Positions 16,382 through 28,300 are shown, numbered from the stretch's first letter. The stretch: DNA of 64,000 nt from Saprospiraceae bacterium (GCA_016714765.1 JADKCF010000001.1:124001-188000), one strand, 5' to 3'. Numbers and translations: made by a program. The notes: generated from the sequence alone by a model not told the origin.

Positions 16382-19271
16382 ATGGTATTTAAAAGGATTC
16401 TGGTTTCAATGATGACATTATTAGTGGCGCATTTCATGAGCATGGCTCAAGTGGATTCTTACACAAAACCCTTTAAAAGAGCAGAAGCTGGAGAGAGGAC
16501 TTTTATGGCCCGCCAATCATTGCTGGCAAATATCAAGGCGGAAAACATAGGTCCAACCATATTTAATGGAAGGGTATCTGACATAGAGGTCAATCCGGGT
16601 GACCCTACTGAGTTTTATGTAGCATATGCCTCAGGGGGGCTATGGTACACACACAACAATGGTACTACTTTTGTTCCTCTTTTTCAGCAAGAATCAGTGA
16701 TGACTATTGGAGATATTGCTGTGGACTGGAAGAGTGGTATTATTTATCTGGGTTCTGGTGAGCAAAACTCCAGCAGATCATCTTATGCAGGCAATGGAGT
16801 GTACAAAAGTACGGACAAAGGTAAGACGTGGACACATCTTGGGCTCGACGAGACTCATCACATCAGCAAAATCATCATTCACCCTTCTGATGCAAACATT
16901 GTTTGGGTAGCCGCATTGGGTCACTTATACAGTAAAAATGCCGAGCGGGGTGTTTACAAGTCTGCAAATGGTGGTAAAACATGGACTCAAACCTTGTTTG
17001 TCAATAATGAAACAGGTGCCTCAGATTTGATCATTAGCCCCATAGATAATGATGTATTGTACGCTGCAGCCTGGCAAAGGGATAAGGTCAGCTGGCATTT
17101 ACTGCTTCGGGGCAGGTTCCGGTATCTACCGAAGTGGAGATGGCGGAAATACATGGACATCGGTTTCAGGGGCAGGCAGCGGATTTGTTAATGGCGAAGG
17201 TGCCGGTAGGATTGGCCTTGATATCTCCGTCAAAGATGGTAAAGAATATGTGTACTCTGTCATTGATAATAATAATAAAAGGCCCAAACAAGACGACAAA
17301 AAACCTAAAAAGGGCTTACAGAAAGAACAGTTGAAAACTATGTCAAAAGCAGACTTTTTGTTATTGAAAGAAGAAATGGTTTCAGCTTTTCTGGAAGAAA
17401 ATGATTTTCCGGAAAGATACAAGGCCAAAGATGTAATAAATATGATCAAAAATGATAAAATTACTTTGAAAGACCTTGCCACTTACCATGATAATGCCAA
17501 TACAGCTCTGTTTGATACGCCTGTAGTAGGAGCAGAAGTGTATGTTTCTCAAAACAATGGCAAGTCATGGACCAAAACCCATACAGGTTATCTCGATGAT
17601 GTGTACTATTCTTATGGATATTATTTTGGTCAGATCAGGGTGCAACCCAATAATCCTGATAAAGTATATATTTTTGGTGTGCCCATACTTAGGTCTGACG
17701 ATGGCGGAAAAAACTGGAAAAATATAGATGGGGAAAATGTGCATTCTGACCACCATGCCCTTTGGCTGAATCCTATCAGGCCAGGACATCTCATCAATGG
17801 AAATGATGGAGGTGTGAATATCTCCTATGATGATGGTAGTAGTTGGCTAAAGTGTACCCATCCCGAAGTAGGACAATTTTATTATGTAAACGTAGACGAT
17901 AATGAACCATACAATGTTTATGGAGGCGCTCAGGATAATGGGGTTTGGATGGGAAGCCACCTGTACAAGAACAGTACCCGATGGCAATCCAGTGGTGATT
18001 ATCCTTACAAGTCAATATTAGGTGGAGATGGTATGCAGGTCCAGATAGACGCCAGAGATAATGCGACCATTTATACAGGGTTCCAGTTTGGAAATTATTT
18101 CCGAATCAATAAACTGAAAAGGGATAGGACTTCTATAACCCCCATGCACAATCTGGGCGATAAGCCATACAGATGGAATTGGCAGACCCCCATTTTATTA
18201 TCTCCTCACAACCAGGATATCCTTTATATGGGTGCCAATAAACTTTTGCGATCCATGAATCAGGGAAAAGACTTTTCAGAGATCTCCCCGGATTTGACTC
18301 GAGGTGGCAAGGACGGTAATGTGCCTTATGGAACACTTACAAGTATAGACGAATCCAAACTGAAATTCGGGCTTCTATACACAGGCAGTGATGATGGCAA
18401 AATCCATGTATCTAAGGATGGAGGAAATAACTGGACACTGATTTCAGCCAGTCTACCTCAGGACCTGTGGGTCTCAAGGATTCAGGCATCAAATTCGGAT
18501 GAAGGTACGGTGTATGTTTCACTCAATGGATACAGAGATGACAATTTCAAACCCTATGTATATAAAAGTGAAGATTATGGTGCCAACTGGACAGACATTA
18601 GCCTCGGTTTGCCTCAGGAACCTGTAAATGTAGTAAAGGAAGATCCGATGGACAGCGATATATTATACATAGGTACAGATCATGGTGCTTATGTGAGTCT
18701 CGACAAAGGCAAATCTTATATGTCGATTGCCTCGGATATGCCTAAAACGCCAGTACATGACCTTGTCATCCAAAAAAAATCCAGACACCTGATACTGGCG
18801 ACCCATGGACGTTCATTTTATAAAGTAGATATTAGACACCTTCCTGAAGTCAAACAGCGATCTGAGGAATCACTCATCGTATTCCAACCATCAGATCTCA
18901 GATATAGTAGTCAGTGGGGTAAAAAACGTAATATCTTTTCAAGTGCAGTCGTACCTAAGCTGGTTTTTAGTGCTTTTGCTAAAAATGAAACGGATGCAAA
19001 GGTCGAAATTCTTAATCTCGATGGTCAGGTCTTACAAAGTACAACCCTTCCAATCAAAAAAGGATTGGCTGAGTACGAATTCAGTTTAAAACTGGATGAG
19101 CTTCAACTTCCAAAATACTTGAAATCACTTGAAAAATCCGAATGGATAAAAGACAATCCCCTTACCAAAGCAGAAGATGGGATTTATTATCTGGTACCGG
19201 GCAAGTATGATATACGAATTACAAGCGGCAATGCGACTTCCAAGGCTGAGTTTCAGATCAAGGTTCCGTAA
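16382..19271 (+). CDS. Secreted Asp-box (BNR/VPS10-like) propeller protein (reading frame broken)
   Basis: A signal peptide (MVFKRILVSMMTLLVAHFMSMAQ) is followed by at least eight Asp-box motifs, e.g. STDKGKTW, SANGGKTW, SGDGGNTW, SQNNGKSW, SDDGGKNW, SKDGGNNW and SEDYGANW, typical of sortilin/VPS10-like beta-propellers in exported Bacteroidetes proteins. The frame changes near 17096-17117. Adding one T (TGG CAT TT[T] ACT) and one G in the G4 run restores WHFTASGAGSGIYRS and about 963 residues. A C-terminal segment (about 830-963) is beta-rich. Substrate unknown; possibly peptide- or glycan-binding. Confidence 0.85.
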
Positions 19272-19272
19272 G

Positions 19273-19956
19273 ATGCGAAGTGTAAAGTTGATTTTACTTT
19301 TTAGCCTGTTGATCATAGGATGCCAGGGCAACAGGAGGACTTTGTTTGTAACTAAAATGGATAAAAACGAAAATAAAGGTTTCACCATGGATGCCGATTG
19401 CAAAATCCAGACGACTCCAGGGACAGGTTCAGATAAAGGTCATATTACTTGTAAAGATGTAACATTAGAGTATGATTATAGTTTGTCCTCTTTTCGTGGG
19501 CCAATGACAGAAATGGAAGAGTTTACTGATGCGTTTAAAGGGTATCATCATACCAAATTTTTTGAAATCATCCATATTGATAGTAAACTGCATGGGTTTT
19601 TCAGAGACTCTGTAAAGATCACGGATATCAAAAAGATAAAACAAGGTGCGGTAAACAATAGCATTATCACTTGCAATACCTGTAACATGGAAGCATTACT
19701 CCATTTCAGAAAAAAAAAATACAAGTGGCCTTACTATTCGACATTAAAAGAAGTATCCACATATAAAATAGAGATGGATACCATGGATGGATATTTCCGT
19801 AAGCTATTTCTGAGTGGTGTAGATACATTGCCATCAGGTGTCTTAATAGCACCTCTCTCAGGGAAGCATACAAAACCTTCCTTCAGCGTGACTACTTATT
19901 CCAAAAATCTGCCGAAGGTCCGAAAGATTTTACAAAGTATAAGCATCAAAAATTAG
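19273..19956 (+). CDS. Lipoprotein of unknown function
   Basis: Starts at MRSVKLILLFSLLIIGC with lipobox LIIGC (Cys17), two bases after the propeller gene stop, so probably co-transcribed. The frame is open further upstream, but that part lies inside the preceding gene. The mature part (about 210 residues) has CNTCNMEALLHFRKK and no domain I recognise. No function is proposed. Confidence 0.7.
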   Translation: MRSVKLILLFSLLIIGCQGNRRTLFVTKMDKNENKGFTMDADCKIQTTPGTGSDKGHITCKDVTLEYDYSLSSFRGPMTEMEEFTDAFKGYHHTKFFEIIHIDSKLHGFFRDSVKITDIKKIKQGAVNNSIITCNTCNMEALLHFRKKKYKWPYYSTLKEVSTYKIEMDTMDGYFRKLFLSGVDTLPSGVLIAPLSGKHTKPSFSVTTYSKNLPKVRKILQSISIKN

Positions 19957-19999
19957 GAAATAATGCACCATTCTCTGCAGTAAAAAGAATTATTTTGTC

Positions 20000-20851
20000 T
20001 TAGAGGACATCTGATAAATCTACTTTTTTGTCAAAAATGGTTTTTCCGGTCTCTGAAAGACAAATACTGCCACAAGCTACGTTAAGGTCATGCTCAAAGA
20101 ATAAGAAATGGCGGCCGTCCGTGATTTTTTCATAAAGTACCTGCTTTTCTTTCAGGCTTTCCAAAGGACGAACATCATAAGCCATGATGTAGGGTAGTGG
20201 TATGTGATGGTGAGATGGAATCAGGTCAGCACAATAAATAAGTGTGTTGCCTGAAGGTAATTGTATATGTGGTATCATCATAGCTTCAGTGTGTCCATAG
20301 ACGAAACTCAAAGAAATATGGTCTGAAAATGATATTCCATCCTGAACGTCAATCATCCTCAGCACTCCGGCATCTTTCAGTGGAACGAAGTTTTCTCTTA
20401 AAAAGGAGGCTGCCTCACGTGCATTTGGATCATAAGCCCATCGATAGTGCAGTTCATTTGTCCAGTAGGTTGCATTTGGAAATACCGGTACGATATTTCC
20501 TTTGGCGTCATACTCTAGCGCTCCCCCTACATGGTCAAAATGAAAATGAGTCAAAAGGACGTCGGTGATATCCTCTTTTACCATACCTAAATCTGACAAG
20601 GCATAATCGAAACTTACATCATCATGTGGGTAAAAGTGTTTTCGGAACCTTTCATCCTGTTTTTTACCTACACCTGTATCTATCAGTATTCGCCTGTTTC
20701 CATCTTCCACCAGCAAGCAACGCATTTGCCAGGTACACAGATTTTCGTCATCAGCAGGGTGCATTTTGCTCCACATTCTTTTGGGTACAACACCAAACAT
20801 AGCTCCTCCGTCGAGTTTGAATTTTCCTGATTCAATGATATGAAGTTTCAT
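20000..20851 (-). CDS. Metallo-beta-lactamase-fold hydrolase (lactonase-like)
   Basis: 283 residues. The metal site THFHFDHVGG (H102-x-H104-x-D106-H107), a later GHTEAMM histidine, YCADL aspartate and FFEHD histidine complete the usual dinuclear set. Overall layout resembles the AHL-lactonase-like branch, but substrate cannot be assigned. It is cytoplasmic (no signal). The gene follows ribH after 22 nt on the same strand, so they are probably co-transcribed. Confidence 0.88.
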   Translation of the reverse strand: MKLHIIESGKFKLDGGAMFGVVPKRMWSKMHPADDENLCTWQMRCLLVEDGNRRILIDTGVGKKQDERFRKHFYPHDDVSFDYALSDLGMVKEDITDVLLTHFHFDHVGGALEYDAKGNIVPVFPNATYWTNELHYRWAYDPNAREAASFLRENFVPLKDAGVLRMIDVQDGISFSDHISLSFVYGHTEAMMIPHIQLPSGNTLIYCADLIPSHHHIPLPYIMAYDVRPLESLKEKQVLYEKITDGRHFLFFEHDLNVACGSICLSETGKTIFDKKVDLSDVL

Positions 20852-20873
20852 AATATATTGATTTATAGTAGTG

Positions 20874-21398
20874 CTAAAAACCTATTTTCTTTTTTTCCAG
20901 TTGTTTGATATCAGATGCCAGCTGTATCATTTGGATGGCGGTATTGGCTGCTTCTATACCTTTATTGCCGTGTATGCCTCCGGCTCGATCTATGGCTTGC
21001 TGCATGTCATTAGGAGTAAGTACCCCGAAGATCACAGGTTTTCCAGACATCACACTGAGGGTCATAATACCATGTGCAACGGCGGTGCTGATATACTCAT
21101 CATGTTTGGTCTCTCCTTTGATGACACAACCCAGGCAAATGACTGCATCCATCTTATGATTGGAAAGCAAAAGCTTAGCTCCGGATGGCAGTTCAAAAGC
21201 CCCCGGGACACTGATAGATACCATGTCTGATTCTTTACATCCTGCACTCATAAGGGTATCTATACAGGCATCTCTCATCGCAAACGTAATGTCTTGATTC
21301 CATACTGCTGTAACAATACCGATTCTGGCATGTTCTACTGCAGACATATCTCCGAGAATAACGGATGGTGATGACAAATTTTTTAGTGCACTCGACAT
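20874..21398 (-). CDS. ribH: 6,7-dimethyl-8-ribityllumazine synthase
   Basis: Riboflavin pathway, condensing the ribityl-uracil with dihydroxybutanone phosphate. 174 residues with GIVTAVWNQDIT, SVPGAFELPSGAK, AVICLGCVIKGETKHDEYIS and PVIFGVLTPNDMQQAIDRAGG, all family hallmarks. It lies between the TPR gene and the MBL hydrolase on the same strand, after the TPR gene's terminator. Confidence 0.97.
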   Translation of the reverse strand: MSSALKNLSSPSVILGDMSAVEHARIGIVTAVWNQDITFAMRDACIDTLMSAGCKESDMVSISVPGAFELPSGAKLLLSNHKMDAVICLGCVIKGETKHDEYISTAVAHGIMTLSVMSGKPVIFGVLTPNDMQQAIDRAGGIHGNKGIEAANTAIQMIQLASDIKQLEKKKIGF

Positions 21399-21414
21399 GA
21401 TGTTTTTTTATTTA

Positions 21415-21451
21415 ATGAAAAAGGCAGAATTTCAACAAAAATTCTGCCTTT
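21415..21451 (-). terminator. Intrinsic terminator after the TPR gene
   Basis: A perfect 13-bp stem (21439-21451 with 21420-21432) closes a 6-nt loop, followed on the minus strand by U residues. It lies between the TPR gene stop (21477) and the ribH start (21398), so ribH needs its own promoter or readthrough. Confidence 0.8.
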
Positions 21452-21476
21452 CAGTTTTTATTTTTCTAAAAATAAA

Positions 21477-22172
21477 TTACTTCAGTCGTGCCAATAATTT
21501 TTCAGCATCCTTAAATTCTTGCGAATCAGGGTATTTGTTTTGGATGACTTCAAGTTGCTCGGCGGCTTCTTTTGATTTACCTTCTGAGTAATATAGAATG
21601 GCTGATTTATGCAGATAATACGGGGCAAGCAGGTTATTGTCAGCCATTGAAGCTGCTTTTTTGTACATATTTTGTGCTTTTTCTTTATCACCAAGCTCTG
21701 CATGTGCATCTCCCAAAGCGCCTGCCTTTGTGATAGTGGTCACTTCATCATCGGCATCATAATCTTCCAGGTATTTGACAGCATCTTCATATTTTCCTAT
21801 ATTTAGGTATGAAATTCCGGCATAATACTTAGCAAGATTGGCAGCTTTAGTACCACCAAAATTATCTATAATACCCAAAAATCCTTCAAATCCACCACCT
21901 GGATTTTCAAGTGCAATGGCAAAAGAATCTTTAGCAAATGCTTCTTCTGCTTTATACATTGCGTTTACAGCTTCCTTTTCACGTGGAGCCATATAGAAAT
22001 GTGTGTAAGCAAAATACAATGCGGCCAATAGTCCTAAGCCTAATATTGCATAGGTAATCATTTTTTGATTTTGCTCAAAAAAATTGCCCGATTGTGCATG
22101 ACTGCCTTTCACTTCCACTACATCAATTATTTCATCTGATTCTGAGGTAGATTTACCTTTTCTTTGTGCCAT
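21477..22172 (-). CDS. Membrane-anchored TPR protein
   Basis: 231 residues: a polar cytosolic N-terminus (about 1-38), one transmembrane helix (MITYAILGLGLLAALYFAY, about 38-56), then TPR-like helices (AKYYAGISYLNIGKYEDAVKYL; AGALGDAHAELGDKEKAQNMY; EAAEQLEVIQNKYPDSQEF). The layout resembles the YfgM/tetratricopeptide family associated with the Sec translocon or cell envelope, but this is only structural resemblance. Confidence 0.8.
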   Translation of the reverse strand: MAQRKGKSTSESDEIIDVVEVKGSHAQSGNFFEQNQKMITYAILGLGLLAALYFAYTHFYMAPREKEAVNAMYKAEEAFAKDSFAIALENPGGGFEGFLGIIDNFGGTKAANLAKYYAGISYLNIGKYEDAVKYLEDYDADDEVTTITKAGALGDAHAELGDKEKAQNMYKKAASMADNNLLAPYYLHKSAILYYSEGKSKEAAEQLEVIQNKYPDSQEFKDAEKLLARLK

Positions 22173-22322
22173 AATATTGAATAATTAAAAAATTTGCGCA
22201 AAAATAGTAATTTCATTTGGATTGATACCATTTTAGAGAAATTAAAAGTCAAATTTTATATATATGTTTGTACTATTTAGAGTTTATAATGGTGCTTTTG
22301 TTATTTTCATGAAATTTTTAAC

Positions 22323-23765
22323 CTACTTTTTATTATCCAATGCTACCTCTAGTTTGGACTGTAGTATTTTTGGATCCGCTTTACCTTTGGAATTCTGCAT
22401 CAAATGACCCATAAAAAAACCAATAAGCCCCTTTTTGCCATTTCGATATTCTTTACATTTGTCGGGGTAGGCTATCATCACTTGGTCTATTATCTGGTCG
22501 AGAAAACTCTGGTCATCACTTTTGATCAAATGCAGTTCTATTGCTATTTCTTCAGGATTACGGGTTGTATCTTTGATCCAGGCAGGAAATACATGCTGAT
22601 AAACAGAAGATTTTGCCACTTTTTCCGATAGAATAAGCTTCACAAATGCAATATAGCCACTATCATCAGCTACATCATTAATGGTTGTGTTATTGGCTTT
22701 ACAATATGGGATTACTTTACCAATCAGTAACTCACCTAGTTCTTTGGGATGGTTCATTTTACGGGCACAGCTGAAAAATACATCTGTCCACGTTTTATCT
22801 TCTGTCAAGAATTCTGCATCAGCGTGCGAAAGACTAAATTCAGATCGAAGTGTCTCATACCTTGCAAGCGGCAGGGGTGTTAATTGCTGTCCAATGTTTT
22901 GAATTTGATCCTCCGTAAGAATAACCGGTGGCAAATCCGGGTCGGGAAAATATCTGTAGTCGTTTTCAGACTCCTTTTTCCTCAAAGGTCTAGTCTCGTT
23001 TTTGCCGGGGTCATACAAGAGGGTAGTTTTGTGTATAATTTTTCCGCTTTCTATCTCTTTTATTTGTCTGTCAGCTTCATATTCTATGGCGTTTTTGGCA
23101 AATCTGCGTGAGTTCATGTTTTTTATTTCACATCGCTCACCGAGGGTATTAACACCTGATTTCCTGACTGACACGTTACAATCACATCTGAATGAACCCT
23201 CCTCCATATTTGCGTCTGAGATATCGAGATATTTTACTGCTTTTTGCAACTCTGCCATAAAATCACTCACCTCTTGTCCTGACCTGAAGTCTGGCTCCGT
23301 TACAATCTCGAGGAGAGGTACGCCTGCTCTGTTGAAATCTACCAACGAATTATGATCATTTTGATCGTGTATCGACTTACCTGCATCCTCCTCCATGTGA
23401 ATATGATGGATGCGTACTTCTTTGACCTCGCCTTCTGACATAAATTTTATTTTACCTTTTCTGCAAAATGGTTCTTTATCCTGGGTGATTTGATATCCTT
23501 TTGGCAGATCCGGATAGAAGTAGTTTTTTCTGTCAAAAAAATTATAATGGTTTATATCACTTTCGAAAGCCAGACCCAAAAGCACTGCTTTCTCTATATG
23601 TGCTTGGTTCATTTTTGGTAATGCGCCCGGGTGGGCGAGGGTAATCATACTGATATTGGTATTGGGCTCTGAATCAAAGTCATTGATATCGCTACAGAAT
23701 GCCTTAGTTTTAGTATTCAATTGTATATGGATTTCCAGACCTATTACCGTTTCGTACATATTCAA
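22323..23765 (-). CDS. gatB: Asp-tRNA(Asn)/Glu-tRNA(Gln) amidotransferase subunit B
   Basis: Amidates mischarged Glu-tRNA(Gln)/Asp-tRNA(Asn). 480 residues. YETVIGLEIHIQLNTKTKAFC, HPGALPKMN, FDRKNYFYPDLPKGYQITQ, MEEGSFRCDCNVSVR, EIKNMNS and RPLRKKESENDYRYFPDPDLPP are diagnostic. The C-terminal YqeY-like tail (IGFFMGHLMQNSKGKADP) is complete. The start could be the second Met (23759). Confidence 0.97.
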   Translation of the reverse strand: MNMYETVIGLEIHIQLNTKTKAFCSDINDFDSEPNTNISMITLAHPGALPKMNQAHIEKAVLLGLAFESDINHYNFFDRKNYFYPDLPKGYQITQDKEPFCRKGKIKFMSEGEVKEVRIHHIHMEEDAGKSIHDQNDHNSLVDFNRAGVPLLEIVTEPDFRSGQEVSDFMAELQKAVKYLDISDANMEEGSFRCDCNVSVRKSGVNTLGERCEIKNMNSRRFAKNAIEYEADRQIKEIESGKIIHKTTLLYDPGKNETRPLRKKESENDYRYFPDPDLPPVILTEDQIQNIGQQLTPLPLARYETLRSEFSLSHADAEFLTEDKTWTDVFFSCARKMNHPKELGELLIGKVIPYCKANNTTINDVADDSGYIAFVKLILSEKVAKSSVYQHVFPAWIKDTTRNPEEIAIELHLIKSDDQSFLDQIIDQVMIAYPDKCKEYRNGKKGLIGFFMGHLMQNSKGKADPKILQSKLEVALDNKK

Positions 23766-23777
23766 ATTTGTAATGAT

Positions 23778-24809
23778 TTAAAAAAAGAGTAGACTACCGA
23801 TACTCACAATTAAAATGAGTGATATACCCATAAGTGTATAAAAACCTGTGATCAATAAAAATTTCAGAAATGTTTTCACACTACTCTGTTGATAATACTT
23901 TTTGAGTGTAACGTAGATGAGTGCAGGAAGGAATATTGCAATCAAGAGAGTGACAAACCCTCTGACTTCATCATCAGATTTTATCCCAATGAAAAGTAAT
24001 AGAGACAATATTATGAACGCCCAGGAATGAATATTCATCATTAAGACCAAATGTTCGACATAGTGCTTTTTTTTACGATAGTAGATGAGTTTTAAAAACC
24101 CTGCCAATGCAAAAACAGTTAACAAAACACCCCATGCTGCATTGCCAAGGCTGTATTTAATCATTCCGGCACGATCCAGATTGAGCCTGATCATCTGTTT
24201 GACCATCAATTTATCTTTAAAACCAGTGATTTTGTATTTACTGAATAAAGAGTCATTGCTCAACTCAATAGCGTCTTTTCTGGTGATCGGATATTTGTCT
24301 ATGTTAAAAATGTTTTCAACAAAAAAAGTATCTTTTTCCGGCAAGTTGACATCATTGAATATCTTTTGTTCGATAGTATCAGCGAAAGAGCACACTGCCA
24401 GGTCCATCTTTGCCTTGTCTTTGATAGATACAAATGTCTGATACAATTTGGATCTTTCGAGCTCGCTGTACTCCCTGAGCGAACGGGTGGTTTTATTATC
24501 TATCTGAGTAATGGATACTAAAAATCCAAAATGAAATAGAAGTGTGATTAAAAAAGTCCTCATGGGATTGAGGAACGACTTCCTTTGGCCGTCTACATAT
24601 GATTTTGTCAAAAGCCAGGGTGCCCATATATACTTGATGGTTTTGAATACCGAATTGTCAAGATTGAACATCGAATTCCAAAAAGCACTCAATAACTCCG
24701 ATACAGTAAGTAGATGCGCATTGGTTTTTTGTCCGCAACCGGGGCAATACTTATCATCTATGGATAAGAGTTGCATACAATTGGGGCAATTTTTTGGTTG
24801 ATCTGACAT
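23778..24809 (-). CDS. DUF3667-type membrane protein with zinc ribbon
   Basis: 343 residues. The N-terminus has two CxxC pairs (CPNCMQLLSIDDKYCPGCGQK), then LLSAFWNSMFNLDNSVFKTIKYIWAPW and SYVDGQRKSFLNPMRTFLITLLFHF, the DUF3667 signature. Three to four further transmembrane segments follow near 225-340. Function unknown. It is 12 nt upstream of gatB on the same strand. Confidence 0.82.
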   Translation of the reverse strand: MSDQPKNCPNCMQLLSIDDKYCPGCGQKTNAHLLTVSELLSAFWNSMFNLDNSVFKTIKYIWAPWLLTKSYVDGQRKSFLNPMRTFLITLLFHFGFLVSITQIDNKTTRSLREYSELERSKLYQTFVSIKDKAKMDLAVCSFADTIEQKIFNDVNLPEKDTFFVENIFNIDKYPITRKDAIELSNDSLFSKYKITGFKDKLMVKQMIRLNLDRAGMIKYSLGNAAWGVLLTVFALAGFLKLIYYRKKKHYVEHLVLMMNIHSWAFIILSLLLFIGIKSDDEVRGFVTLLIAIFLPALIYVTLKKYYQQSSVKTFLKFLLITGFYTLMGISLILIVSIGSLLFF

Positions 24810-24987
24810 ACCTCGCTTAAAATGAAGTCAAAGATAATCATTTCTTTCAACCTGCTTCCGTTTTTACATATGTATTAGTGTTATGTAGCGTGTTAATTCA
24901 CCGTTTTTGCTCTCAATTTTGGTTGGTGGTCTCTTGTTTATTATTTCCTGGCTAACTCTTTAGATTTGTTCGCATATCTGACTCTCT

Positions 24988-25025
24988 TTTCTTTTGGCTT
25001 GATCCAAAAGAAACAAAAAATCAAG
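24988..25025. repeat. Palindromic element in the 24810-25368 gene-free stretch, possibly an interspersed repeat
   Basis: TTTCTTTTGG (24988-24997) and CCAAAAGAAA (25004-25013) form a perfect 10-bp stem around CTTGAT, and that loop is itself complementary to ATCAAG at 25020-25025. Similar palindromes, as I recall, recur in intergenic regions of many Bacteroidetes; only one copy is in this window. The rest of the roughly 560-nt interval is AT-rich with no convincing ORF. Confidence 0.4.
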
Positions 25026-25298
25026 GCTTTAACGACTTAACCTAAAATCCTTCCGTAAAACCTAAATTTAGATGTCACCTAATTTGCCCACATTTATTAT
25101 CTAATTAAGACACTGATGCTATATCCCAGGAAGCATTAATTGGTGCCGGAGATACAGCCTACCACAAATTGGGTATGTTTCATATTATATTTTGGTATAA
25201 TGTTTGAAGTATATAATTACAGATAATAAAAATGTAATATATATAAGCATTTTAATTTGTAAAAAATTGTAAATCAATATATTATATGAATTATCATT

Positions 25299-25329
25299 TT
25301 TGAATTCTTTTTATAAAATTATTATTTTG
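25299..25329 (+). promoter_or_regulatory. Candidate promoter of the giant secreted protein
   Basis: TTTG (25299-25302), 19-nt spacer, TTATTTTG (25322-25329), one base off TAnnTTTG. It predicts transcription starting near 25336, 33 nt before the ATG at 25369. Confidence 0.45.
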
Positions 25330-25368
25330 CAAATATTTCAATCTGGTTCAATCTTTAACACAAAAAAA

Positions 25369-28300
25369 ATGAAAAATTTTTTAACATCAATTACCTTCAT
25401 ACTTGCGATACTACTCTCAGGTACCCAGCTATCTCAGGCAGCAGTGGTTTTGACAGGAATTAAACACAGTATTCATACCGGGGCAGATGCTCTGAATCGG
25501 GAGAATAAAAATGTCCAGTCATTTGAATGGCCTTTTTTAACATCTGAATCTGCTGTATCCATGATGCCACCACCATGTCCTGAAGACCAAACTATTCAAC
25601 TGGCATCCGGAGAATGCGGTGTCACGGTACCTTCATTCGGATTTAGTTTTCCTGCACTACCTCCGGTGGCAGACATCACCACTAATCCGAATCTCAATTC
25701 AACCACTATTAATAGTACCATTTATTGTAGTACGGGGCAAACCAAGTACTCCAGGGTTTTTTATCATGGAGGTCCTACTGATATGAGGATAAAAACAATA
25801 AATATCGGAGTATATAAATCTGTCAATGCCCCTCTGGTAACTGTTAACTTTTATACTTCACCGGGTAATGTATTGTTGGGTACTTACACAACTTCGGTGC
25901 CGGATATCAATAAAAATATTTTTTCATTTAACATCCCGGCAGGGGTCAATATAAAAATTCCTGCACTCACAAGTTATAAAATGGAAATTGTTACCAATGC
26001 TCCATATATCAGTGAATTTTTGATAGGAAGGAACAACGGCAACAATGTAACAGGATTTAGTGAAGCCAATGTGGTTTCGGATATTTGTCCTTCATCTACT
26101 GCATTTAGTGAGATTGTAGATTCAGGTACTCCCACGTCTATTGTGTTTAGCGTAATTGGTACGCCGGACGACTACAGATATATCAATAACCTAATAAACA
26201 GTTATGAAGAAGGCGATTTTTTCCCCATAGGGCCACATCCTATGTCGTTTAATGTCATTGATGCCAATGGAACAGTTCGTACATGTGTTTTTAATATAAA
26301 TGTCTTGGAAGCGCCAACTACTACAGGTGCTCTGGTATGTAATGATCAGGTACAAGTTTCATTGGGTGAGGATTGTGAGACCATTGTGACCCCTGACATG
26401 ATACTGGAAGGTGAGGGTTATGGGTGCTACAACAAATATAAAGTCCAGATAATCGCCAACAATGGTGTAAATCTGGGTAATAAGGTGACATCGGCACATA
26501 TCGGTCAAAAACTAAAAACCCAGATTATAGGTCCGAATGGCAACAGCTGTTGGGGAGAGATTTTGGTGGAGGATAAACTAGGTCCGGAATTGGTGTGTGA
26601 AGATATCTATACCACTTGTTCTACTGACCTCAGTCCTGGATCTCCTATTTCAGAGCGGGTGCCGGTAGTGGCTAATATCCTTGATGGAATCATTGCTAGC
26701 AACGGTATCAATAAAAAATCATTTACTATTCCGGTAGCAGACCTGAAGGGAACAACCATTACTGACTTGAATGTATTCATAGATGTGACTCATTCTAATG
26801 TATCTGACCTTGCCGCCAATATTACATCACCTGATGGTGTCACGGTTCCGTTATTTTTCGATCTGGGCTGTGATGGTCAAAATCTGATGGTGACTTTGGA
26901 TGACGAGTCCAACAATATCAATGAGTTACTCGAGACTACCTGCGAATTGGCTAATCCTGCAGTTGCAGGCACTTTTAAACCTTACAATCCTTTGTCTATT
27001 TTTGATGGTAAGCCATTGGAAGGCAACTGGGTCGTTACTATTTTTGACGGAGCTGCATCTAATGGCGGAACAGTCAATAACATCCACCTGATATTTAGCC
27101 AGGAAGGCGGTGTGATGTCTTTCCCTGTTGAAAATGCTGGTACATTCACACAAATTTCAGATGACACATATAGAGTCGAAGGTGCTGATAATTGTGGACC
27201 TGCTACATTGACATATAAGGATGTCATAGTGGAAGAAAATTGTCTGGGGATTTATTCAAAAATCATAAAGAGATGCTGGACTGGAAGCGATTTGAGAGGT
27301 AATGCTGCCACCTCATGCTGTCAGAATATCTACGTATATAGAAATAGCCTTTCTACATTGGTTTTTCCACCAAACTTTGATGGTATCAATGGAAATCCGC
27401 TACCTTTATCATGTGTAAAATATGGTGACACCATCCCTCCTGTTAGCGTGACAGGATTACCACATGGTGATCTTTGCCAAAATGTTCAGATTGTGGATCC
27501 TACAGATATTCGTATTGATATTTGTGAAAACTCATATAAATTGTTGAGGACACATAAGGTAATAGAGTGGTGCAGCGGCCAGGTCATTGTGCATAATCAA
27601 ATCATCAAAGTTTTGGACAATCAAGGTCCTGTATTGACTTGCCCAAATAACGTTACTATTTCTACTGATAATTATTCTTGTACAGCAACTTACAAAGTGC
27701 CCAGACCTACGATAGGATTAGAGTGTTCTGAGAATCTGCAGTATTATTTGTCTTATAACAATTTTAATGCTGTAGACTCAGAGTTTGTAGATGATAATGT
27801 CAATGCACTTACGGGAGAGATTTCCGGACTTGTTTTCGGAGATAACTGGATAAAATGGGTAGTGACTGATGCATGCGACAATACTTCTGAGTGTACTTTC
27901 AAAGTTCATGTCCGTGATAATGTATTACCTAATGCTGTGTGCGACCAGTTTACTATTGCATCAATATCCGGAGATGGGAGGGCAGTAGTGGATGCTTCTA
28001 CTTTTGATGATGGAAGTACTGACAACTGTGGTATATTCAAATTTGAAGCAAGAAAAATGACTGACACATGCCATACTGGTTCTTTAAATTTTGGCACTTC
28101 TGTTACATTCTGCTGTACTGAAGTCAATACTTCAATCATGGTTGAATTCAGAGTGACCGATATCTATGGCAATAGCAATACATGTATGGTAGAAGTAAAA
28201 GTACAGGACAAATTGCCGCCATTTATCACAAAGTGTCCTGCAGATATCACATTAGATTGCCAGGCTGACTATACTGACTTATCAGTGACAAAAATACCAG

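Noticed and set aside
25300..25368. TTG start for the giant T9SS protein
   Set aside because: The start at ATG 25369 gives a proper signal peptide, and the TTG lies in the -33 box of the promoter candidate.
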